Below are positions 1-6,476 of a stretch of DNA of 20,460 nt, one piece after another; position 1 is the stretch's first letter, and the number at the start of each line of letters is the position of its first letter. This DNA comes from CANIZL01 sp043788645 (GTDB lineage: Bacteria > Verrucomicrobiota > Verrucomicrobiia > Limisphaerales > UBA9464). The stretch is from the NCBI GenBank assembly GCA_043788645.1, contig JAYVTS010000225.1, positions 1 to 20,460 on the forward strand, given 5' to 3'. A program made the position numbers and the translations under genes. Below the pieces are notes generated by a model that was given only the letters and a program-made list of their open reading frames with translations, made no database searches and was not told the DNA's origin.

Positions 1-74
1 CGTTCATCTGCGTTCATCCGCGTTTCTTTTCGATTGCAGGGAAAATATAGAATGTCGCTCGCCCTGCCGTCTCC
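1..74 (+). repeat. Direct repeat copy A (partial at left edge)
   Basis: This stretch recurs at 261-336 with about four substitutions and a 2 bp indel. It starts with two tgcgttcatc-type units, then a T-run, then cgattgcaggg, and ends in tcgccctgccgtctcc. The window opens inside the copy, so its left boundary is unknown. Such repeats built on tandem ccgcggatgaacgc units are dispersed non-coding elements in some environmental genomes; that comparison is from memory. No gene is visible in 1-260. Confidence 0.85.
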
Positions 75-145
75 CCCAGGAGAGGGAACCGACAACGACG
101 GGAGACCGGTGTTAATACGATGCGCTGAAATAGATGGAGGTTTCT

Positions 146-181
146 GCGGTTGATCCCGTCAAAAGCACGGGACACAACCGC
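146..181. repeat. Imperfect hairpin between the repeat copies
   Basis: The arms are gcggttg plus tcccgt on the left (146-152, 154-159) and acggga plus caaccgc on the right (167-172, 175-181). They are separated by a 7-base loop, caaaagc, and a small internal bulge. This gives 13 paired bases. There is no T-run on either strand, so a classical intrinsic terminator is unlikely. Its position between the two direct-repeat copies suggests it belongs to the same repeat module. Confidence 0.6.
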
Positions 182-201
182 GGTCCGTCAGTGAAAACCT
201 T

Positions 202-287
202 GAACCGCGGATGTACACGGATGCACGCAGATGGGGACAGTTCGCCGTTTTTCTTATCCGCGTTCATCTGCGTTCATCCGCGGTTCT
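202..287. repeat. Large imperfect inverted repeat (ccgcggatg dyad)
   Basis: The left arm (202-232) begins gaaccgcggatg and ends acgcagat. The reverse complement of the right arm (about 256-287) begins gaaccgcggatg and ends acgcggat. The two ~31-base arms match at most positions and flank about 23 bases that include a T-rich stretch. The right arm is shared with direct repeat copy B. Transcribed, this would form a long imperfect stem. It resembles a palindromic dispersed element rather than a gene. Confidence 0.75.
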
Positions 288-336
288 TTTTTCGATTGCA
301 GGGAGATTGTAGAATGTCGCTCGCCCTGCCGTCTCC
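261..336 (+). repeat. Direct repeat copy B, fused to 3' end of a broken gene
   Basis: Second copy of the 1-74 repeat. On the minus strand it supplies the last ~25 codons and the stop of the reading frame at 264-752, so the protein-like sequence upstream is cut off where this repeat begins (about 336). That arrangement is what insertion of a repeat, or a deletion ending at it, would leave. Confidence 0.85.
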
Positions 337-752
337 AGCATGTCATCGATGAGCGGATCGTCCTGGCCGAGCGGCATGAAGTTGTCCGCGACGCGCGTTT
401 CGGACCGGGCATTGGCGTTGACCCGCGCGGGCGCCGTGTCGGCGCGTCCGGGCATTCCGTGATCGCCGACAAACAGGATGAATTGTTCCAATTCTGGATT
501 GGGAGACTTCCGAATCGCTTCACCCGCTTCGTCAATTGCACGGCGCAAGCCCTCGCGGGTGCCCGGAAAATCCCAGCCATCCGGACCTTTCAATGGATCT
601 GACTCGCTCCCTTCCCCGCCCACAGTACGAACCGTCGTGTTCGGTTGTCCGGCAAAGTTGTTCTGGATCGTATCCCGATCCTGCTTGTCCCCGACGGCCA
701 CATTCATCCCACTCTGATAGTTAACCGTGGTTCCGTCCGGACTGATCTCCAT
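264..752 (-). pseudogene. Truncated legumain/caspase-like protein remnant
   Basis: The 162-codon frame contains a segment of protease character. GTREGLRRAIDEAG (about residues 64-77) is followed by EQFILFVGDHGMPGR. This resembles the beta-strand and catalytic-His region of C13 (legumain) and related caspase-fold peptidases, where a hydrophobic strand leads into DHG. No catalytic Cys follows, because the frame runs into the repeat at about 336 and its last 25 or so residues (ETAGRATFYNLPAIEK and beyond) are repeat-encoded. The N-terminus lacks a signal peptide and the start of the fold, and an in-frame stop lies four codons before the ATG. It overlaps the next remnant (721-1035) by 32 bases in another frame. 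I read both as decayed pieces of one or two exported proteins. The family assignment rests on one motif and is tentative. Confidence 0.5.
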
Positions 753-1035
753 CTTTCCAGTTTACGATGAGGAAGTTTGTTCCCGGCGCTTTGCCCGTGA
801 TGGTGAAGGCGCCGTGCCGCGTCTGGAATGGCTTGAGCGGCGTGACCGCCGCGGCGACGGGCGAGCCGACCAGTTGGTGAGAATAGATGGAGGTGCCTTC
901 CGGATGGTCGGAAGTAATCTGCCAAGGACACGTCTCACCGACTTGGAGGTGAATGATTGACGGGCCACATTCGTGAGCGCGAACTCCGGCAATTTGCGCC
1001 AAACTTACGATACACAAAGCCGCTGAGCGGGCCAA
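721..1035 (-). pseudogene. Exported Ig-like domain fragment, probable remnant
   Basis: From a TTG at 1035 the frame encodes about 104 residues. It opens with a plausible signal peptide (MARSAALCIVSLAQIAGVRA, cleavage before HECG). A beta-rich segment follows with CPWQITSDHPEG and HGAFTITGKAPGTNFLIVNW, resembling a bacterial Ig-like or BACON-type strand pattern. The frame then breaks into a short unrelated tail (KDGDQSGRNHG) where the 264-752 frame takes over. No ATG fits: the in-frame ATG at 1362 lies inside the upstream prepilin gene, and an out-of-frame ATG near 1185 stops after ten codons. The TTG start is therefore a guess. It could be a short genuine exported protein, but its abrupt end and its neighbour favour a gene remnant. 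Confidence 0.4.
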
Positions 1036-1192
1036 AACGGAACCTGGAGGGAGGGCCTTCAATTTCAATATCGGATGTAGAAAACTCTTCGTCGCGGCGA
1101 GGAGAGCTGAGTTCAGCAGGCTTCCATCCGTTTTTTTGATTGCATTATAAATAGCCTGAGACCGGAAGATTTCGAGGAAGAGCCCACGGGTA

Positions 1193-2014
1193 TTACGGAT
1201 ACTGCTTCCAGCCAACGTATTGGTAATGATTGGCGACCCAGACGAAATCCAAATTCTTGGCGGTCCCTCCGGACCAGAAGAAACTACTGACGCCTTCCGC
1301 CGAATCTTTGGCCGCTTTAATCGTCGCTTGGTCCGTCCATTTATGGCCCTCTGCATGACCATCAGTCATGGCGAAGGTACTCCAGTTTCCGTGGAAAATA
1401 GCGAAGGTATCCACCCAGCCGGGGGGGACGTTGAACGCCCAAGTCCCATTCTCATAGTCACGGGGGTCTGATTCTTCGACGAAAACAAAAGTGTCGCTTG
1501 GGTTGGGCACGTCGGCTATCCGGGCAAAGTCGAGTTTCTTATCAAGCCAACCACCGTTGAGACCCATTGGGTCGGATTTTGAATAGCTGTCGTAGGCCCA
1601 ACCTTTGCCGGGCTTACGGTTTTTAGTTCGCAGATCGCCGGGGCAATGATAGGCACCAAACGCGGAGCAATACTTCCATAAAGGTCCGTTGGTGAGTCCT
1701 TTGCGGACTCGGTTAAATGCTTCTGTCTGGGAAATTCCGGCGGCGATAGCGGGCGTGGGCCCGACCCAATAGCCCCCGGCATTCATACCACTGGCATCGG
1801 GTAAAGCGTCGTTGAAATCCGAACCGTAGACATGAACACCCAAGATCAGTTGTTTCATGTTAGAAATACATACCGCTCCGGTGGCCTTTTGTTTGGCCTT
1901 AGCGAGTGCGGGCAGAAGCATGCCCGCCAAAATCGCGATAATTGCAATCACGACGAGTAATTCAATCAACGTGAAACCCGAGCGGGTGGCGGGAGCAGAG
2001 CGGTGGCTTTTCAT
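1193..2014 (-). CDS. Prepilin-like secreted protein (type IV/T2SS pseudopilin fold)
   Basis: A 273-residue protein with a class III prepilin signal. A short basic leader (MKSHRSAPATRSG) is followed by FTLIELLVVIAIIAILAG, with prepilin peptidase cleavage expected between G13 and F14 and Glu at mature position 5. After the hydrophobic helix comes LLPALAKAKQKA, then a globular domain with Cys pairs. Near the C-terminus is TDGH at residues 217-220, the counterpart of the H-X9-DG motif in the large family of such proteins in Planctomycetota, Verrucomicrobiota and Lentisphaerota. These are probably exported through a type II-like pseudopilin machinery and remain at the cell surface; the role of individual members is unknown. 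The ATG at 2014 is preferred over a GTG at 2074 because it puts the leader at the usual length. The leader DNA before it is cttcttcctct, pyrimidine-rich without a Shine-Dalgarno. No secretion genes are adjacent. Confidence 0.9.
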   Translation of the reverse strand: MKSHRSAPATRSGFTLIELLVVIAIIAILAGMLLPALAKAKQKATGAVCISNMKQLILGVHVYGSDFNDALPDASGMNAGGYWVGPTPAIAAGISQTEAFNRVRKGLTNGPLWKYCSAFGAYHCPGDLRTKNRKPGKGWAYDSYSKSDPMGLNGGWLDKKLDFARIADVPNPSDTFVFVEESDPRDYENGTWAFNVPPGWVDTFAIFHGNWSTFAMTDGHAEGHKWTDQATIKAAKDSAEGVSSFFWSGGTAKNLDFVWVANHYQYVGWKQYP

Positions 2015-2639
2015 AGAGGAAGAAGTTTGGCAACGGAGATCAAAAAATGAATTGAATCGCAAATTCCGGGACACCTTTCCGCGACCGACCAGCTGATAGG
2101 AATTTGAATTATCGACGCTCCGCAGAAAGGGATAATCGGTTTCGCAACGGTGTTCATTTCAGGTGATGTTGAGTCCGGTTTTGAGGCGCGCAAGTGTTTC
2201 TCAATACGTTTTTGCTTCGGCGATCATTCGCGACCGATGTTGGCGCAACGGGCTGGCTTTGAGTGGGCGTTAGGGGGTTGGGGCGGTCTTGCGATCGTTG
2301 AACTCCCGGGTCCGGCAGGTGCTGCGAGAGGGTGGCAGGGAAGTCGACTGGATCGAAGATTTCAAAGTTGTGGTTGATTTTCTTCAATCATGCCCATTTT
2401 GCCCTTTTTTTGCCGAGGTCGACGGCAGCTACTCGCTGGGCACAATTCCGGAGTTAGGTCCCTCGATGACTCGGCCGCGCCTCCGTCTCCTCCAACTTTC
2501 CAGGGCTGGCTCATCCGGTGGTGGTAAGTCCACCTTGCTGGCTATTTTGGGCAGAGTAGGCAACTTACGGGAGCGCGTCCGTCCGAACGTTCGGACTAGT
2601 TTCACGAGTTTTCCCCAAAGAGTCTGCTAGGTTTGGCTC
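2015..2639. other. Intergenic region without a convincing gene
   Basis: About 625 bases lie between the divergently oriented prepilin-like gene and the DUF4149 gene. The longest frame (2289-2630, plus strand, 113 codons) has no family resemblance overall, although a Walker A-like stretch (GSSGGGKSTLL) occurs in it. Composition is mixed, with a G-rich patch at about 2268-2286. Promoters for both flanking genes should lie here, but I cannot place a convincing -35/-10 pair. A perfect 16 bp palindrome lies at 2581-2596. Confidence 0.6.
2581..2596. promoter_or_regulatory. Perfect 16 bp palindrome, candidate operator
   Basis: gtccgaacgttcggac reads the same on both strands. It ends 43 bases before the ATG of the DUF4149 gene, where a repressor or activator dimer site would act on that gene. 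No regulator gene is nearby to pair it with. As RNA it could also form a hairpin, but with no free loop it is more likely a DNA-level site. Confidence 0.35.
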
Positions 2640-3119
2640 ATGTCACGTTGGTGCACGCTGCTGGCTCGCCTGATCCCAGTCCTCTGGCTGGGTGCCGGTT
2701 TGGCGATTTCGCTGATAGCCATCCCGGTGGTGTTCAGTCCCACCATTAAATCGGCCCTGCCCGCGCCGGAAGTGGGTCATGTGGCTCAAAGCATTTTGGG
2801 CCGATTTTTCGGGGTTCAACTCGGGTTACTCGCCATCGGACTGACCGCCCGGTGGGGCGCAGGCTGGAACTGGACACGGCTTGAACGTTTGATGTGGGCC
2901 ATCCTGGCTATCGGCGCACTTCTCGCTGGTATTTGGTTGCATCCTAAACTCCGAGAATTGCACCGGATCAAGTATGATCCAGCGCAACCCCTTCAGATCC
3001 AGGAAACAGCCGCGAGCGAATTCCGTCAGTGGCACGGGATCTCACAGGTCGGTAACTTGCTCATGCTTTTTTTTCTTGCGTCCGTTTCGGTGCAGAACAT
3101 CCAACGTCCCGGCCGCTAG
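2640..3119 (+). CDS. DUF4149-family four-helix membrane protein
   Basis: 159 residues with four predicted membrane segments, at about residues 8-30, 55-75, 83-102 and 135-152. The pattern matches the DUF4149/TMEM205-like family. The first helix contains LWLGAGLAISLIAIPVVF, the second follows a GHVAQSILGRFF loop with small residues, and HGISQVGNLLMLFF precedes the last helix. The WHGIS segment just before the last helix is the most characteristic part. The biochemical role of this family is not established; members sit in the inner membrane. The ATG at 2640 follows ggtttggctc, with at best a weak aGG. The gene converges on the glutathione peroxidase gene with only 19 bases between the stops, so it stands alone transcriptionally. 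Confidence 0.8.
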   Translation: MSRWCTLLARLIPVLWLGAGLAISLIAIPVVFSPTIKSALPAPEVGHVAQSILGRFFGVQLGLLAIGLTARWGAGWNWTRLERLMWAILAIGALLAGIWLHPKLRELHRIKYDPAQPLQIQETAASEFRQWHGISQVGNLLMLFFLASVSVQNIQRPGR

Positions 3120-3138
3120 CCCGGATAGCCTCCGAAAA

Positions 3139-3693
3139 CTACTGCTTCACCTGAAGCGCCGCTTCGATCGCCGCCGTCACCGTGGGATCGTCCGGAGTGG
3201 TTTTGGGTTCAAAACGGCTCAGCAACTCGCCATTGCGGCCAATCAAAAACTTCCCGAAATTCCACTTAATTTCACCAGGAAACTTGGCGTTGGCACCCGT
3301 GAGCGCGGCGTACAACGGATGCTGTTCCGTTCCCTTCACATGCAGCTTGCCCATGAGCGGAAAAGTCACGTCATATTTGGTAGAGCAAAACGTTTTGATT
3401 TCATCCGCAGTTCCCGGTTCCTGAGAGCCGAAGTCATTGCACGGAATGCCAACGATGACCAATCCCTGCTTCTGATACTTTCTGTAGGTGGCTTCGAGGG
3501 CCGTGTATTGCGGGGTAAGACCGCACTTCGAGGCCACGTTGACGAGCAATACGACCTTGCCTTTGAACGCTTTCAGACTCGTGTCTTTACCTTCGATGTC
3601 TTTGAGCGGAATCTCTATAATCGCCGGAGCGGCGGCAGCCAGGGCGGTGAGGGAAACGAGCATAGTCGTAGCGAATACCTTCAATTTTTTCAT
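3139..3693 (-). CDS. Exported Cys-type glutathione/thioredoxin peroxidase
   Basis: 184 residues. A signal peptide (MKKLKVFATTMLVSLTALAA, then AAPA) places the enzyme in the periplasm or cell envelope. The glutathione peroxidase fold is clear. NVASKCGLT carries the peroxidatic Cys57 in place of selenocysteine, CNDFGSQEPG carries the tetrad Gln91, and KWNFGKFL carries Trp144 and Asn145, so the catalytic tetrad is complete. Cys103 in FCSTKYDVTFPL aligns with the resolving Cys of thioredoxin-dependent members, so thioredoxin-like reductants are more likely than glutathione (inference). Substrates are hydrogen peroxide or lipid hydroperoxides. CND replaces the commoner CNQ at a non-catalytic position. 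The ATG at 3693 was chosen because it begins the signal peptide; an upstream in-frame start at 3741 would spoil it. The leader before the ATG is tttatcatcc, without a Shine-Dalgarno. Confidence 0.95.
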   Translation of the reverse strand: MKKLKVFATTMLVSLTALAAAAPAIIEIPLKDIEGKDTSLKAFKGKVVLLVNVASKCGLTPQYTALEATYRKYQKQGLVIVGIPCNDFGSQEPGTADEIKTFCSTKYDVTFPLMGKLHVKGTEQHPLYAALTGANAKFPGEIKWNFGKFLIGRNGELLSRFEPKTTPDDPTVTAAIEAALQVKQ

Positions 3694-3819
3694 GGATGAT
3701 AAATATGCGGGTGGTTGTCCGCAGGTCAAACCGACGACCAACCCCGTCCCGAATTCAACCCAGGTTCAAACTAGAAACCGCCCTGACGATCCCCTGTTCG
3801 GCCATCCGGGCTTCTGGAT

Positions 3820-4698
3820 TCAGCGTTCAACCGGCACGCCCGCTTGACGAAGACTGGTAACTTGTTTTTCGGACTTGGAGGAAAGCGGATTGCCCTTAAG
3901 CCGGATTCGGAAAAACGGCGCCCAATCGCCGCGGCCGGCCAAATCATTCGTAGCCGCGACATACAACGGTCCAATTTCACGAATCCGATTACGCTCCAGA
4001 TCCAGCCAATTGAGGTGATGCAGGTGAGACAACGGAGTGAGATCCTTGATCTGATTTCCGGCCGCCGACAGAGAATGCAATCGAGGCAAACGATCCACTC
4101 CAACCAAAGAATTCAGCTGGTTTCGGGTCACGGTCAAGGTGCCGAGGCGGGCCAAATTCGTAACGGGCGACAAAACACGAAGCCGATTCGCCGAGAGGTA
4201 CAGCGAGGTTAGATTGGTTGCTCCGGCGAGCGGTGTCAGGTCGGTCACTTGATTTTGTTCAAGTTGCAAGTACTGCAAGCCGGTGAGTGTACCCAATGGA
4301 GTCAGGTCGCGGATTCTATTCGTCGCTAAGTCGAGATACTGGAGGAGCTTGAGCCCGCGCAGCGGTCCCAGGTCCGTGAGGGCATTACCGGAAAGGCTGG
4401 CGGAGGCCAACCCGGTGCAGTGCTCGAGCCCGGTCAAGTTCGTGATCCCGCGCCCGGGAGCCTCGAGAAAAGCGACGGTCGCTAATTCATCCGCCGTCAG
4501 CGGCTCGGAGTTGGTTCGTTTGGCGAGCACTTGGTGCCGCACCGCCGCTTCGAGGCGCGGATCGGCAAAGCGAGCGACCGGCGGCGGAGGTGCTACGGGC
4601 GTCGTCGTGGGCTCCGCAGCACGCAAAAATTCAACCGTCAACAAACTTAGGGCCCACGCAGAGGTTCGGAGGATGTGGCTCAATCGCATAGGCTTCAT
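3820..4698 (-). CDS. Secreted leucine-rich-repeat protein
   Basis: 292 residues. The first ~27 form a signal peptide (LSHILRTSAWALSLLTVEFLRA, then AEPTTTP), followed by a Pro-rich linker. Residues about 45-75 (FADPRLEAAVRHQVL and following) match the small cap module that precedes internalin-like repeats. About seven 22-residue repeats of the SDS22/internalin type follow, with pattern LxxLxLxxNxIxDLTPLxxLxx; examples are LQYLDLATNRIRDLTPLGTL and LQYLQLEQNQVTDLTPLAGA. The C-terminal ~45 residues depart from the repeat. Such proteins form a curved binding surface at or outside the cell envelope; the ligand cannot be inferred. Starts at 4698 and 4689 (MKPMRL) are both possible. The next gene upstream on this strand ends at 4769, 70 bases away. 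Confidence 0.88.
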   Translation of the reverse strand: MKPMRLSHILRTSAWALSLLTVEFLRAAEPTTTPVAPPPPVARFADPRLEAAVRHQVLAKRTNSEPLTADELATVAFLEAPGRGITNLTGLEHCTGLASASLSGNALTDLGPLRGLKLLQYLDLATNRIRDLTPLGTLTGLQYLQLEQNQVTDLTPLAGATNLTSLYLSANRLRVLSPVTNLARLGTLTVTRNQLNSLVGVDRLPRLHSLSAAGNQIKDLTPLSHLHHLNWLDLERNRIREIGPLYVAATNDLAGRGDWAPFFRIRLKGNPLSSKSEKQVTSLRQAGVPVER

Positions 4699-4768
4699 AT
4701 CATGTTGTCAGTGCCTATAGTGGCGGATGTCCTGGGGCGTTCGTCAAGCCAACCGTCAACCCATCCGT

Positions 4769-5470
4769 TTACCCCTCACTCCCTCTCCCTTCTTGGCGGC
4801 CATGCGCAACCTCCGCCAATAAGAACCGAACGAGCTGCTTGAGGCGCTCTTCCACCTCCACGGTCTGCAATATGACTTGTCGGGCGAGAGGATTGGACAG
4901 TAGCATCAAGGCGACCAAATCCGCCAAAAGACTGGGGTTATCCAGCAACCGCAGTGATTTCAAACAGCTTTCCACTGATATTTTGTCGCTCAGATCGCCC
5001 TCCATCGGCGGCGTTACTCCCGCGGCAGCTTGGGCGAGCAAGGAGAGCGAAGTCACCGCCCCTTGCTGCAAGCGGGCCTCGACGAGGTCGAGCACCCGAG
5101 CTTCCAACGCGGTTAACAGGAGGCTCGGCGCGGTGTCCGTCAGCATCGGCTCAATTTGCATGATGCGAAACGGCTTATAACGAATCACCTTCCCGAGCCG
5201 TACGCGGGACAAACCTTGGACCACGAGGTTGGAGGTTCCGTCATCATTCTCCACCGACGCGCGGACCAACCCCAAGCCCGCCACCGGCAACGGGGTCTCG
5301 CGAGTCGATTCGGGACGCGCCATGGCGATCACGAACATGCGATGGCCGTCGAGCGATGCGGACAGCATCTGCCGATACCTCGGTTCAAAAATGAACAAAG
5401 GGAGCAAGGCCTGCGGAAAGAGGCAGGCACCAGACAAAACCATGACACCCGCCCGATCGGGGATTTCCAT
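4769..5470 (-). CDS. Stand-alone LON substrate-binding (N-terminal) domain protein
   Basis: 233 residues consisting of the LON peptidase N-terminal domain only. There is no AAA+ ATPase motif and no Ser-Lys protease domain. The domain starts VMVLSGACLFPQALLPLFIFEPRYRQML (residues 9-36), the classic Lon-N opening with FP, LPL and FEPRYR. GLGLVRASVENDDGTSNLVVQG (residues 65-86) corresponds to the conserved central strands, and an alpha-helical second half follows. The family probably binds unfolded protein segments, but the role of the stand-alone forms is not settled. The last codons (GRQEGRGSEG and stop) are encoded by a cctcactccctctccc-type repeat. It is divergent from the coiled-coil gene at 5569, with 98 bases between the starts; no Shine-Dalgarno precedes the ATG. 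Confidence 0.9.
   Translation of the reverse strand: MEIPDRAGVMVLSGACLFPQALLPLFIFEPRYRQMLSASLDGHRMFVIAMARPESTRETPLPVAGLGLVRASVENDDGTSNLVVQGLSRVRLGKVIRYKPFRIMQIEPMLTDTAPSLLLTALEARVLDLVEARLQQGAVTSLSLLAQAAAGVTPPMEGDLSDKISVESCLKSLRLLDNPSLLADLVALMLLSNPLARQVILQTVEVEERLKQLVRFLLAEVAHGRQEGRGSEG
4771..4791 (-). repeat. Repeat half-site (gggagagggagtgagggg type)
   Basis: On the minus strand this reads gggagagggagtgagggg followed by t. The same core, ggagaggg followed by a G-rich tail, occurs in the palindrome at 19688-19707, and ggagaggg occurs once more near 80-87. Here the repeat forms the last codons and stop of the LON-domain gene, so the native C-terminus may have been altered. Confidence 0.45.
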
Positions 5471-5568
5471 GAAGGCACTGTATCGGTAGTCCGTCTGCCT
5501 GCAAGCGTCTGGTCGAAGTACTCAGGATGAGCGCTTGCCGTTCCGGATAGATTTGAGCAGCTTAAACT

Positions 5569-6315
5569 ATGAATATGAAGGTCCTTGCCGCGGTATTTTT
5601 CGTTGTAAGCGCCGGGCTCGGCATTTGGCTTTATCGCACCGATCAACAGGCCTCGGCGGATCGGGTGGCAGCAGCCCTCAACGCGAGCACCCTCTCCAAC
5701 GAATGGTTCACGGTCGCGCAAAAGCTGACGGAAGAACAAAAAATAAGCGCCCGACTGAACACGGATCTCACCGCCAAGATGGATGAACTCGGGGTCTATT
5801 CTAACCGTTGGACGTTTGTGGCAACCGAGTTGAATCGCACGGAGGCCGAGGCCAAAATGGCCGCCGCCGCCGCCCGAGCGGAAATCGAAAAACGCGATCA
5901 CCACATCACCGGTTTGGAAAATGAGAAGGATGAACTCGGCAAAAAAATGAACGATTTGACCGGGCAAATGGACTCGCTCTCCGGCAAAATTCGGGAGACG
6001 GAACGAAAACTGGCGACGAGCGAAGGAGATCGGAACTACCTCAAAAACGAACTCAAACGTCTTTTGGTTGAGAAGTCGGACCTGGAACGAAAATTTGCCG
6101 ATCTTTCGGTGCTGAGAGAACAGGTCAAGAAACTGAGAGAAGAATTGAGTATCGCACGGCGTATGGATTTTATTCGACGCGGACTCTTCGGCACCGAAAC
6201 CAAGGGGGCCACAATGCTTCAAAACGGAATCAAGAAACCCCTTCCGCAAACGAGCACTAATACCCGACCGATCTTAGAAGCCGAACTCCGGGCACCGACC
6301 GCGCCCACAAAATAG
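5569..6315 (+). CDS. Membrane-anchored coiled-coil protein, unknown function
   Basis: 248 residues. An N-terminal hydrophobic segment (VLAAVFFVVSAGLGIWLY, residues 5-22) works as a signal anchor. From about residue 50 to 205 the sequence is a long heptad-rich coiled coil rich in Glu, Lys and Leu (for example ENEKDELGKKMNDLTGQMDS). A low-complexity Pro/Thr tail (about 218-248) follows. I do not recognise a family, and nothing points to an enzyme. By architecture it could be a periplasmic tether or a division/envelope scaffold, but this is only a guess. ATG codons at 5569 and 5575 are both usable; no Shine-Dalgarno is seen (gcttaaact before the ATG). A long antisense frame through it is a reading-frame shadow. 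Confidence 0.75.
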   Translation: MNMKVLAAVFFVVSAGLGIWLYRTDQQASADRVAAALNASTLSNEWFTVAQKLTEEQKISARLNTDLTAKMDELGVYSNRWTFVATELNRTEAEAKMAAAAARAEIEKRDHHITGLENEKDELGKKMNDLTGQMDSLSGKIRETERKLATSEGDRNYLKNELKRLLVEKSDLERKFADLSVLREQVKKLREELSIARRMDFIRRGLFGTETKGATMLQNGIKKPLPQTSTNTRPILEAELRAPTAPTK

Positions 6316-6476
6316 CTCGATCCAAATTCAAACTCTCCTAAGCTAACTTCCGTGTACATCCGAGCACTTCTCACGCCACCACGTCCGCCACGTCCGCGAC
6401 AAATTCCGTCGAACCTATCCCGTCGCTCGCGTCTTACACCTCCTGCACCCGCCGCGAACGCCCGCCTCCACGTCGC

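Noticed and set aside
5329..6249. 306-codon open frame on the minus strand across the coiled-coil gene
   Set aside because: It is antisense to a heptad-rich coding region, which produces long Phe/Leu-rich shadow frames. It also overlaps the LON-domain gene start and has no family resemblance.
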